32,207 nt of DNA from JAKACA01 sp050010115 (GTDB lineage: Bacteria > Actinomycetota > Acidimicrobiia > Acidimicrobiales > Bog-793): the NCBI GenBank assembly GCA_050010115.1, contig JBEKLQ010000039.1, positions 1 to 32,207 of the forward strand. Direction: 5' to 3'. Shown here one piece after another: positions 25,261-32,207 of the stretch. The notes beneath the pieces were generated by a model, which was given only the letters and a program-made list of their open reading frames with translations, had not been told where the DNA came from and ran no database searches. Each line of letters opens with the position of its first letter. Within the stretch, counting starts at the first letter, position 1. The translations under genes were made by a program, and so were the position numbers.

Positions 25261-25690
25261 TCCGAGTTAACGCGGACCGAACGCCCACTTCATTAGATCC
25301 ACAGCCACCGCATCATCAACTCAAGTCAGAGAGTATCCGCACGCGGACTTCTACTGCTCTTTCTCGCGGCGAACAGGGCTCGTCGTACTCCCCAGCAGGA
25401 ACTGCCGTCGAACTCGTTGGTCCAGCGTCGGATGCAGTGCGAGCTCGGAGTCGACAGGGGTGTGCTTGCCGAGCGCCCGCTGACGGCGACGCCGGTTGTC
25501 TGCTGCTTGATCCAGAAGACGATCGCGAAGAGGAGCTGAACGTTACCCGCGCCTGCGATCGAGGGTGTGCTTCTGCAACAGGGTCGACTCCATGGCGGCC
25601 TTGTCACCAGCGGAGGCGAACAAATTGTTGGGACACACCGGAACTGTGCCACCCGATTAGCTTCCGACACCCACTTTGACCAGGACTTTT
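25261..25690. other. Gene-poor stretch before att B, holding an IS3 remnant
   Basis: No intact gene is visible. Most of the middle is a degenerate IS3 transposase 3' end on the minus strand (see 25415-25625). A 12-base word AATTGTTGGGAC at 25623-25634 recurs at 23285-23296. The last 55 bases before att B show nothing recognisable. Confidence 0.5.
25415..25625 (-). pseudogene. IS3-family transposase, degenerate C-terminal fragment
   Basis: On the minus strand, pieces in different frames line up with the end of IS3-group transposases: GDKAAMESTLLQKHTLDRRRG, then QLLFAIVFWIKQQ, then DNRRRRQRALGKHTPVDSEL. In intact enzymes these form one run (AAMESF-LLQK, LAIV-WIE, RRRRQRALG-LTP). Stops and frameshifts separate them here, so it is dead. 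Its place right beside att B marks another old insertion at the module border. Confidence 0.72.
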
Positions 25691-25737
25691 CGTGGGCCCG
25701 GCAGGGTTCGAACCTGCGACCGAAGGATTATGAGTCC
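25691..25737 (-). other. Attachment site B: 3' fragment of the same tRNA type
   Basis: The 47 bases match att A with one difference, in the T-loop (TTCGAAC here, TTCGATC in A), and again contain the CUCAUAA anticodon loop, T-arm and CGGGCCC acceptor strand on the minus strand. The 5' half of a tRNA is absent. Together with att A it bounds a 16.5-kb segment holding the metabolic operons. Confidence 0.85.
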
Positions 25738-25872
25738 AATCTCGAGCGGCGTGTCTGGCCGCTTCGGCTTGCGCCACGTTGCGTTTTCGCAGGTGAACAC
25801 CCGGCGCGACGGCGGTCACTCCGACCCTCTGCAACGACATGCCACAAGTTGCAATCCAGTTGTTGGGACAGG
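25738..25872. repeat. Attachment-site arm B, homologous to arm A
   Basis: Aligned without gaps to 9236-9370, this arm shares CTTGCGCC, GTTGCG-TTCGCAGGT, CTGCAACGACATGC and the closing TTGTTGGGAC, with about half of the remaining positions also equal. Words of the form GTTGC and TGCAAC recur in both orientations, which fits integrase arm-binding sites. The remaining bases up to 25983 show no gene. Confidence 0.6.
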
Positions 25873-25983
25873 CGTGGGCTCATCGCCGCCATCGAGAGCC
25901 GCTTCCCGCAGAGCCCGCGCCAAAGATGTGTGCTCGACTGCCGCGACAGGCGAAAAGGAAGCTGCACACCTTTCTGATCGGTC

Positions 25984-27378
25984 GTGGTGCATGGTGAAGC
26001 GGTGAGGATCGCCGTAGTGGGGGCAAACGGGTTCGTTGGGCGGGAGCTCACGGTTGCGCTCGTCGAGGCGCGGTACGACGTCATCGCGCTCGCGCGTCGT
26101 GGTCCAGAAATCGCCGGCGCTGAAGGACGTTCGGTCGACGTGGCCGACGAGGCGGCCCTACGGGCTGCGTTGGCTGGTTGCGAGATCGCGTTCTATCTCG
26201 TGCACTCGCTCAGCAGCGAAGACTTTCGCGCTCGTGATCGGCAGCTGGCGGCGGCCTTCGGGAGAGCTGCTTCAGCCGCGGGTCTTCGACGCATCGTCTA
26301 CCTCGGTGGGCTTGGGCGTGACCCAGAGTCCGAGCATCTCGTGAGCCGCCAGGAAGTCGGCACCGCGCTCGCGTCTGGCGACGTTCCCGTTGTCGAGCTC
26401 CGAGCCGCGGTCGTCCTCGGTGCCGGCAGCATCTCCTTCGAGATGCTGCGGTATCTCACCGAGCGGCTTCCGTTCATGGTCTGCCCACGCTGGGTTCGCA
26501 CCGCGATCCAACCAATCGCCTCGGCCGACATGATTCGGTACCTGATCGGCGCGATCGACGTCGAGCCCGGCGTGTACGAGGTGGGCGGCGCCGACGTCAC
26601 GTCGTATCGCGAGATGATCGCGGCGTATGCGACGGCGCGTGGTCTGCGTCGTCGGCGCATCGTCGACGTGCCGTACCTGACGCCTCGACTGTCGTCGTAC
26701 TGGCTGGATCTCGTCACCCCGGTCGATCGCCGCGTCAGTCACGCGCTCATCGAGAGTCTCGTGACCGAGGTCGTCGTCGAAGATCACAGGCGAACCGACG
26801 CGGCATTCGATGTAAAGCCGATGGGTCTTGCCGATGCGCTCCTAACGGCCCTTAATGACCAGGCGCTCGAGCTCGATCACGACCTGCTCAATCGCAACAG
26901 CGGGCTACGAGACGGTGTCCACACGCTGCGGGTCGTCGCCCCTCTTTCGAGTGCCATGCCGACGCGGCTCGACGCCGATCTCGACCGGATCGGAGGAAGC
27001 TAGCGCTGGTACGGCCTGACGCTCGCGTGGAGCGTGCGTGCGCTGATCGGTCGTGTCTTCGGGGAGTACTGGAAGCTCAGCGCCCCACAGGAGATAGTCC
27101 AAGGCGCGGAGGTTGACTGGTGGCTCGTCGTTCGACGTGAACCCGGGGCTCTCGTGTTGCGCGCGATCCGCTGGTTTCCCGGAGAAGCATGGCTCGGCTA
27201 TGGATGCACGGAGGAGGAGCTCGTCCAAGTCGGCTCACTCCGCCCGAAGGGAGTCCCCGGGTTCCTCTACTGGAAGTTCCTCCAACCGGTGCATCGACGT
27301 GTCTTCCAGGCGCTTGCCCGACACAGGGTTAGGCGCGCCACGCAAGTTCAGCAAGCTGTAGAGCGCCATAGCCAGTGA
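25984..27378 (+). pseudogene. NAD(P)-binding SDR-like protein with DUF2867 domain, split by an amber codon
   Basis: The first part has an N-terminal Rossmann motif (VGANGFVGRELTVAL), VYLGGLGRDPESEHLVSRQEVG and IQPIASADMIRYL, typical of NmrA-like NAD(P)H-binding proteins. A TAG at 27001-27003 ends this part after DADLDRIGGS. The same frame then continues at once with RWYGLTLAWSVRALIGRVFGEYW, VDWWLVVRREPGALVL and PKGVPGFLYWKFLQPVHRRVF up to 27378, which is the DUF2867 domain that follows directly in intact relatives. One base change of a Tyr codon to TAG would explain this. Possible starts are GTG 25984 and GTG 26002. Either it is a recent pseudogene or the stop is read through. Confidence 0.82.
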
Positions 27379-27400
27379 GCTGGACTCGAGTCGGTGGGCC

Positions 27401-27440
27401 TGGTGGTTTTCGTGGATTTTCGTGGGTCTTCGTGGGCCCG
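27401..27440. repeat. Tandem decamers leading into att C
   Basis: Four successive ten-base units, TGGTGGTTTT, CGTGGATTTT, CGTGGGTCTT and CGTGGGCCCG, share YGTGGNYYYK-like structure, and the last one is the acceptor end of the tRNA fragment. Slippage or repeated strand exchange at the att edge could create this. Confidence 0.5.
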
Positions 27441-27458
27441 GCAGGGTTCGAACCTGCG
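27431..27458 (-). other. Attachment site C: short T-arm and acceptor fragment of the tRNA
   Basis: These 28 bases are identical to the first 28 of att B and cover the acceptor strand and T-arm on the minus strand. The anticodon part is missing, and the sequence to the right does not match arms A and B, so this copy was cut by a later event. Confidence 0.7.
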
Positions 27459-27655
27459 GGGAACCGGGCGCACGCCCCGCCGCCCAGTTGGCTTCCCTGC
27501 CGACCCCCAATCTCAACACGGCGGACGCGGGCCTCAGCCGGCCGCGACTCCCCGGCCCCGCGGCACCTACTCCATCACCACCCTTGGCTCGTGCTCTGCA
27601 GGGACCGCCCATTCCGCGCCGATCGGCGCGAGTTGGGCCGCGGCGGAGGGAGACG

Positions 27656-28870
27656 GTGAGGGACTGGACCGATTTCGGGGTTCGCGAGGGCATGTCGATC
27701 TCGGCGCGATCGCCGGTCCGAGGGGTCCCGGAGGTGGCCCAGATCTTCTCGGCCGTTCTCGCCGAGACGGACGCCGCGCTCGCTGAGCCATTCCGCGGTG
27801 TCACGACGGACGGCGTCGTCCGAGGCCGCAACCCATTGCGCACGGGCATGGCGACGGAGGCGATCCGCGAGGCCGCCGCGGCATTCCTGGATTCGCTCGA
27901 CACGCCGACGCGGACGCGGTTGAGCTTCCCGTTCGAGTCCAACGAGTGGTGGTCGTGGTTCAACCCGCACTTCAACGCCTATCGCCACGGGGTCATGCTC
28001 GAGGAGCTGTCGAGTGCCCGGCGGAGCAGATTCCTCGACCTGCTCCGCGTCACCCTGTCGCCCCGTGGCTACGACCAGGCGCGCGACATCATGCGCCTGA
28101 ACCAGTTGCTTGCCGAGGTGACCGCCCGGCCCGACGACTTCGGAGAGTGGCCGTACTTCGCATCCTTCTTCGGCGTGCCCTCGGTGGACGCGCCCTGGGG
28201 ATTCCAGCTCGACGGCCACCACCTCGCGATCAACTGCGTCGCCGTTGGCGACGAGCTGGCGATGACACCGATGTTCATGGGCTCCGAGCCGTGCGAAGTC
28301 CGAGCCGGTCGATTCGCCGGGATTCGAGTGCTCGACGACGAGCAGCAGGCCGGCCTCGACCTGCTCCGGTCGCTCGACGCCGATCAGCAACAGGTGGCGA
28401 TCCAGTATGCGTCGATCATGCCCGACTCGATCCCGGCCCACCTGCGCCATCCGATCGACCACCTGACGCAGACCGGCGCCTTCCGCGACAACGCCGTCGT
28501 CCCCCACCGCGGTATTCGGGCCGACGCATTCTCGAATGCGCAGAGGGCCAGGCTGGTGGAAGCGATCATGGCCTACATCGGGCGGACAGATCACAGCCAC
28601 GCGACGGTGAAGTTGGCTGAGGTGACCACGCATCTGGACGAGACATGGTTCGCCTGGATGGGCGGCACGGGTCCGAGCGACCCCTTCTACTACCGGCTCC
28701 ACAGTCCCGTAGTGCTGATTGAGTTCGAGCATCTCCCCGGGGTGGCGTTCGACAATCCCGAGCCGTCGCGCCATCACATCCACACGGTCCTGCGAACACC
28801 GAACGGCGGTGACTACGGAGCCGATCTCCTGGGCGAGCACCACACCCGATTCGACCACGGCCAGGCCTGA
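27656..28870 (+). CDS. DUF3500-family protein
   Basis: The 404-residue protein matches the DUF3500 family in its core: EWWSWFNPHF, ARDIMRLNQLLAEV, FGEWPYFASFFGVPS, PWGFQLDGHHLAIN and MTPMFMGSEP, with a late HLPGVAFDNPEPSRHHIHTVLRT segment. The repeated His-rich motifs suggest metal binding, but the function of the family is not established. The GTG at 27656 is chosen because GGAGGG (27645-27650) lies five bases upstream; ATG 27692 is the alternative. No signal peptide is visible. It stands alone, 197 bases after att C, and may be ancestral chromosomal sequence or part of another module. Confidence 0.82.
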   Translation: MRDWTDFGVREGMSISARSPVRGVPEVAQIFSAVLAETDAALAEPFRGVTTDGVVRGRNPLRTGMATEAIREAAAAFLDSLDTPTRTRLSFPFESNEWWSWFNPHFNAYRHGVMLEELSSARRSRFLDLLRVTLSPRGYDQARDIMRLNQLLAEVTARPDDFGEWPYFASFFGVPSVDAPWGFQLDGHHLAINCVAVGDELAMTPMFMGSEPCEVRAGRFAGIRVLDDEQQAGLDLLRSLDADQQQVAIQYASIMPDSIPAHLRHPIDHLTQTGAFRDNAVVPHRGIRADAFSNAQRARLVEAIMAYIGRTDHSHATVKLAEVTTHLDETWFAWMGGTGPSDPFYYRLHSPVVLIEFEHLPGVAFDNPEPSRHHIHTVLRTPNGGDYGADLLGEHHTRFDHGQA

Positions 28871-29023
28871 GTCCGCAGTCGAAGGCGCAGCTGACCGGAC
28901 CCGAAAGCGGATCCACCTTCTGTGAGGGTTCCGTGCTGATGGTGCTCGTGGCGACGGTGCCACGGTGGACGCCAGGACTGATGCTTAGCGACGTCAGATA
29001 GGGCCGATGCGCCTGCGCGAGCA

Positions 29024-29428
29024 CTATCCGGAAATCATCTCCACGTCGACGCCCAGTGCTCGATACACCGGAAGCGCTCTCCGATCACGCGTAAGCAAGA
29101 CCAGTCCGCTCTCGGCGGCCGCTGCGCCAACGAGCGCGTCATAGACGGATCCACCGGCGATCCCGAGGGAAGCGAGTCTCGGTAGGAGCGCTTCCGCCGC
29201 GGATGCTGCCAAGTACCGGTTCCGGGGGAAATTGGCTCTCATCAGCTGGACAACGGCATCGGGCGATCGGCGAGCCGGGGGCGGTAGGCGCGTCAGCACC
29301 GAGAATGTCTCGAATGCCGCGTGCCCCGCCAGACCAACGCCGCGGCGACCAACGGCGCGCAGCGTCGCCGCGTGGTGCTCGTGATCCTCGACAACGATGG
29401 CCACAGCCACGCTGGTGTCTACAAGCAC
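29024..29428 (-). CDS. vapC: VapC-like PIN-domain ribonuclease toxin
   Basis: The 134-residue product has the PIN acidic quartet: Asp4 in VLVDTSVAVAIV, Glu40 in HAAFETFSVLTRLP, Asp97 in SVYDALVGAAA and Asp115 in LLTRDRRALP. VapC toxins cut tRNA or rRNA when freed from their antitoxin. The GTG at 29428 is preceded by AGGTAGGAG, located at the end of the antitoxin gene, which couples the two; an upstream ATG at 29455 would overlap the antitoxin by 17 bases. The pair may stabilise the island. Confidence 0.88.
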   Translation of the reverse strand: MLVDTSVAVAIVVEDHEHHAATLRAVGRRGVGLAGHAAFETFSVLTRLPPPARRSPDAVVQLMRANFPRNRYLAASAAEALLPRLASLGIAGGSVYDALVGAAAAESGLVLLTRDRRALPVYRALGVDVEMISG

Positions 29429-29438
29429 GTCGATGCTC

Positions 29439-29672
29439 CTACCTCTGGTCGGCATCTCGCAGCTCGCGCACGAGGTCGTCCGTCAAGCGGGAGCCGGACG
29501 ACGGAATGACCATGCGGCCGTCACGCTCCACAAGAGAATCTCCCGAAACCGGTTCGACTCGGAGGGCAGCTCCATCAGCTGTGAGCTCGACCTCGCCGGG
29601 ATGGAGCCCCAAACGGTCACGCATTGCTTTCGGGATGACCAGCCGACCTGCCTTGTCGATGGTTGTCCTCAT
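29439..29672 (-). CDS. vapB: AbrB/MazE-fold antitoxin, VapB-like
   Basis: The 77-residue protein has a swapped-hairpin DNA-binding domain (MRTTIDKAGRLVIPKAMRDR, then LGLHPGEVELTADG) and a C-terminal tail (GDSLVERDGRMVIPSSGSRL, then DDLVRELRDAD) that would cover the toxin. It is transcribed just before vapC, ten bases apart. The ATG at 29672 adjoins a palindromic sequence, so the gene is probably autoregulated and may be leaderless or nearly so. A longer frame upstream on this strand is a shadow of the lipoprotein gene. Confidence 0.88.
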   Translation of the reverse strand: MRTTIDKAGRLVIPKAMRDRLGLHPGEVELTADGAALRVEPVSGDSLVERDGRMVIPSSGSRLTDDLVRELRDADQR

Positions 29673-29683
29673 ACCATTATGGT
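29673..29683. promoter_or_regulatory. Candidate autoregulatory operator of vapBC
   Basis: ACCATTATGGT is an 11-bp perfect palindrome directly before the vapB start, and ACCA-N6-TGGT follows at 29684-29697. Tandem ACCAT/ATGGT half-sites fit cooperative binding of an AbrB-type antitoxin complex. Confidence 0.5.
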
Positions 29684-29764
29684 ACCAATCGAATGGTGGA
29701 GCACGTGGACGGAGTCCGAGTGCGCTGACATCGTCTGACCGCAGCGAACGACGTCGCCGGCCGA

Positions 29765-31951
29765 TCACCTCACCAGGAGCAGCCCGAACACGGCTCCGAC
29801 CACCGGTCTTGCCCGCCAGTTGTACTTTGGGCCGCGGGTGCCGGTCTGGGGATCGTAGGTGTCGGGGAGCGGCGCCAGGTACCCGGTGTGACCCAGGTAT
29901 CGAACGAGGGTCTCGATCATCTCCGGTCCGACCGGGTAGTCGTAGAGCCACGCGGCCGTTTGCATCTGTTGATCCAGCCGAGCCAGGATCGGGGTGGCCG
30001 ACTCGATGGGAAGACCGAACGCGCTGCGGTGTGAGCGGTACCACGTTGCCTGTGTAGCAGCCACGGTCTCGGGGACGAGGCCGGTTCCCAACGCCCGGTC
30101 CCAAAAGGCGTTGTAGAGGTCCGACCACGATCCGACCGCGCCGATGGCGGCGTCGAGGTGCAACTTGGAAGGGTCCATGGCCAGCTCGGCCCAGTGCGAA
30201 ACGAAGCTCTTGGCCTGAGCCAACCAAGTCCTCGCGCTTGCCTCGTCGCCGAGCCTGGCGGCGAGGCCTGCGGCTGCCGCCAGTCCGACCATCCCGAGGA
30301 TCGCCAAGTTCGTATTGCCGGCGGAAGGTCCGAGGTAGTCGACCGTGGTCAGCTGGAGCGGCGGAGACGGCAGCTGCGTTACCAGCAGGTCGGCCCATTG
30401 AGTCCAGAGCGTTTGGTAGCGGGCGAGGAAGGACCGCGCGACATCGACCGGAACACGAGACGCGTAGGCGGCAGCCATGACGAGGAGCGCACCGGAGTCC
30501 TCCACTGGCATGGGTTCGGAGGAGGCGCCGATCGGGTTTCCATTCGCAAGCGGCCAGAAACCCAACCCGTGCGGCGCATACTCCCCGCTCCAACGTCCCG
30601 ACGCCGCGTAGGTGAGCACGGGCTCGAGCAGCATGGCCAATAAGCCGGGGTCCAGGTGGAGCCACACCGGGCAGCTGTCGAACATCACGTCCACCGTGGA
30701 GACGTCGTCGTCGCTGCTCAGCTCCTTGAGAAACGCCCACGGCTGACCATCGGGACCGACCACCAGCTGGCAGGCGCCGTATGCCTGGCGCAACGAAAGC
30801 GCACAGAGAGCTGCGTAGTTCGGACCACCGGCCTGGTGTGCGGCTGCCGTCACCTCGGTGTCAAGAGCGGCGGCACGTGAGCGGGCGGCTGGAGCTGAGG
30901 CGAGGAAGTCATCCACGACTGCTTCCCAGCTCGGCCAATACGCCGTCCACAACGGATCGAGCGCTTGGCCGAGGTACTGGACCGCGGGTGTTTCGAAGTG
31001 CCCTACCGACCATTGGACAGACGCGGGCGTAGTCGCGATCGAATCGAGCTCGTGGGCAAGGGCGCACACCGGCGTGTCGTCGTCGATCGCCCGGAAGCGA
31101 GTATCGGTCCTGCTGGCGAGCCTCCCTGTGGTGGCGAAGCCCTCGCGCACGGTCGTGCTCCCGCCGGATTCGTACGTCAAGCTTGGACTGGTCTGCGTGG
31201 AGAAGACGGCCGAGCCCCAGGCCGCCATCTCGTTTCGCTCGGCGAAGGGATCCTGGCGGGCCAATTGAATGGCCCAGTGGCGCGACGCCGTCTGAGAGGT
31301 CTGCCAGACGACGTGGTCGGTGTCGATCCAGCTCGCCCACTCGCCGGATAGGTCGCAGTACACCTCGACGTCGTGGTGCGACCCATCGGTCGATGACACG
31401 GTGACGGTGAGCAGCGCGAGCGGGACGGACTGGAGCCTCGGATCACCGGGCTCGATGGGTGAGAGCCACTCGACGGCCAACCGCACCCCGCCGCCCTCCA
31501 AGGTGAAGATCGAGCAGGTCGGGGTGACTTCGAGAGATGACTGGGTCATCGGCCGGAGGCTGACACCGCTCAGCTGGGGATCACCGCACCACACGTAGGT
31601 GTGCCCATCGACTCGGGCCAGGCCGCAGACGGACATCGGCGCTCCGCCCCACCCGGTTGCCCAGGAGCCGCCTAGCTCCGTACCGCAGAGCCATGCCGAT
31701 ACGTAGGGGTCGCGCACTGCCAGCGGCACCGCCGGCGGCCTCAACGTCGTTCCCCCGACTTTCATCGTTGGCGGCACCATCGAGGATGGCCGGGTCCCAG
31801 TGACGGGAGGCTTCGGGCCATTCGAGGACCGCTCCGACTCGCAACCGGCTGCCAGGGCGCCTAGCGACGGCGCGGCCACAGCCCACGCCGCCCCTTTGGC
31901 GACGCCTCGCAGGAAGTTCCGCCGGCCTATGGGAGCGCCGACAGCTGTCAC
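29765..31951 (-). CDS. Tat-exported lipoprotein, glutaminase A (GtaA)-like
   Basis: The 728-residue protein has a Tat-type signal (GRRNFLRGVAKG) followed by a lipobox LAAGC (Cys37), so it should be folded before export and anchored outside the membrane. The rest matches the DUF5127-DUF4965-DUF1793 architecture of fungal GtaA-type glutaminases: PAVPLAVRDPYVSAWLCG near residue 75, a beta-rich N-terminal half (DVEVYCDLSGEWASW), and an alpha/alpha-toroid-like second half with NYAALCALSLRQAYGA, DVSTVDVMFDSCPVWLH, DSGALLVMAAAYA and a final NWRARPVVGAVFG. Activity on glutamine is known for only a few members, so a different substrate is possible. A GGGGGA lies before the GTG at 31951. Upstream 31952-32092 shows no gene. 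Confidence 0.85.
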   Translation of the reverse strand: MTAVGAPIGRRNFLRGVAKGAAWAVAAPSLGALAAGCESERSSNGPKPPVTGTRPSSMVPPTMKVGGTTLRPPAVPLAVRDPYVSAWLCGTELGGSWATGWGGAPMSVCGLARVDGHTYVWCGDPQLSGVSLRPMTQSSLEVTPTCSIFTLEGGGVRLAVEWLSPIEPGDPRLQSVPLALLTVTVSSTDGSHHDVEVYCDLSGEWASWIDTDHVVWQTSQTASRHWAIQLARQDPFAERNEMAAWGSAVFSTQTSPSLTYESGGSTTVREGFATTGRLASRTDTRFRAIDDDTPVCALAHELDSIATTPASVQWSVGHFETPAVQYLGQALDPLWTAYWPSWEAVVDDFLASAPAARSRAAALDTEVTAAAHQAGGPNYAALCALSLRQAYGACQLVVGPDGQPWAFLKELSSDDDVSTVDVMFDSCPVWLHLDPGLLAMLLEPVLTYAASGRWSGEYAPHGLGFWPLANGNPIGASSEPMPVEDSGALLVMAAAYASRVPVDVARSFLARYQTLWTQWADLLVTQLPSPPLQLTTVDYLGPSAGNTNLAILGMVGLAAAAGLAARLGDEASARTWLAQAKSFVSHWAELAMDPSKLHLDAAIGAVGSWSDLYNAFWDRALGTGLVPETVAATQATWYRSHRSAFGLPIESATPILARLDQQMQTAAWLYDYPVGPEMIETLVRYLGHTGYLAPLPDTYDPQTGTRGPKYNWRARPVVGAVFGLLLVR

Positions 31952-32092
31952 GAGATGTCCCCCAACGAAACCTCACTCATCCTGAACCGAGCCTCGATCG
32001 TCGCGGCCAGCTCTTGAGGCACCGGATCGAGGGATGGCGCCCGCCCTTCGGCCGCACGCTACGGGACTCAAGTCGCCTTCGTCGAGTCATTG

Positions 32093-32207
32093 GTAGTCAG
32101 GGGCGCGGTGCCTGCAACGCAGACCCGGTTCCCCATCCCCCTTTCAATCCGTGCGTGCGGTTCTCCCGCACACGGCTTACCGACGGTCTTCTGGACATGG
32201 TTACGCA
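32093..32207 (-). ncRNA. Group II intron, 3' end (domains V and VI), cut by the window edge
   Basis: On the minus strand, 32178 to 32146 folds as a domain V: lower stem with the AGC triad (AAGCCGTG pairing with CACGGATT), a two-base CG bulge, an upper TGCGG/CCGCA stem and a GA-rich loop. It is followed by a domain VI-like hairpin (GGGG, CTGC and their partners GCAG, CCCC at about 32103-32137) and the terminal CTGACTAC, ending near 32093. The upstream domains and any reverse transcriptase lie beyond the right edge. Confidence 0.8.

Noticed and set aside
27575..28963. A 462-residue minus-strand frame opposite the DUF3500 gene
   Set aside because: The plus frame has a good ribosome binding site and family motifs. 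The minus frame is an antisense artefact of GC bias.

Overview
The window is GC-rich DNA of actinobacterial character. This rests on codon use, a MobF relaxase of the type common in Actinomycetota, several promoters placed so that the transcript would start at or next to the start codon, and HutC-type GntR regulators. No rRNA or complete tRNA is present, so no genus can be named. The window looks like an accretion island. Three partial copies of the 3' part of a CAU-anticodon tRNA gene (9189-9235, 25691-25737, 27431-27458, all read on the minus strand) divide it into modules, and the joints are littered with broken transposase genes.

Module 1 (left edge to 9235) is an integrative mobilizable element. 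It holds a truncated ISL3 transposase, a pair of secreted proteins (1681-3821) behind a likely leaderless promoter, a MobF relaxase-helicase (4068-7244, minus strand), a non-coding stretch with an inverted repeat and four tandem 10-bp units (candidate oriT or control region), a small excisionase-like HTH protein, and a tyrosine integrase that ends 21 bp from the first tRNA fragment.

Module 2 (9236-25690) has no integrase of its own but carries matching attachment sequences at both ends, so it resembles a cis-mobilizable element. Its core is a compact catabolic system made of two convergent operons. The plus operon encodes a metal-dependent dehydrogenase of the glycerol-1-phosphate dehydrogenase fold, a GntR regulator, a DegT-type PLP aminotransferase, a GH4 NAD-dependent 6-phospho-glycosidase and a ROK kinase. 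The minus operon, in order of transcription, encodes an M20 deacylase/peptidase, a GHL6-like putative glycosidase, an Opp/Dpp-type binding lipoprotein, two permeases and a second GntR paralogous to the first. Both outer promoters carry the same operator core TGTCAGACA, which in one case is a perfect 15-bp palindrome. Together the genes suggest import and breakdown of an N-acylated amino-sugar or aminocyclitol glycoside. The substrate is an inference. No ABC ATPase gene is present. The right part of the module (23281-25690) is a graveyard of an IS110 fragment, a frameshifted cas1 fragment without a CRISPR array, a four-repeat beta-propeller fragment, a small leaderless ORF and an IS3 fragment.

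Module 3 (25738-27430) holds an NAD(P)-binding SDR-DUF2867 gene broken by one in-frame amber codon. To the right of the third tRNA fragment lie a DUF3500 protein, a VapBC toxin-antitoxin pair, a Tat-exported glutaminase-like lipoprotein and, at the edge, the 3' end (domains V and VI) of a group II intron.
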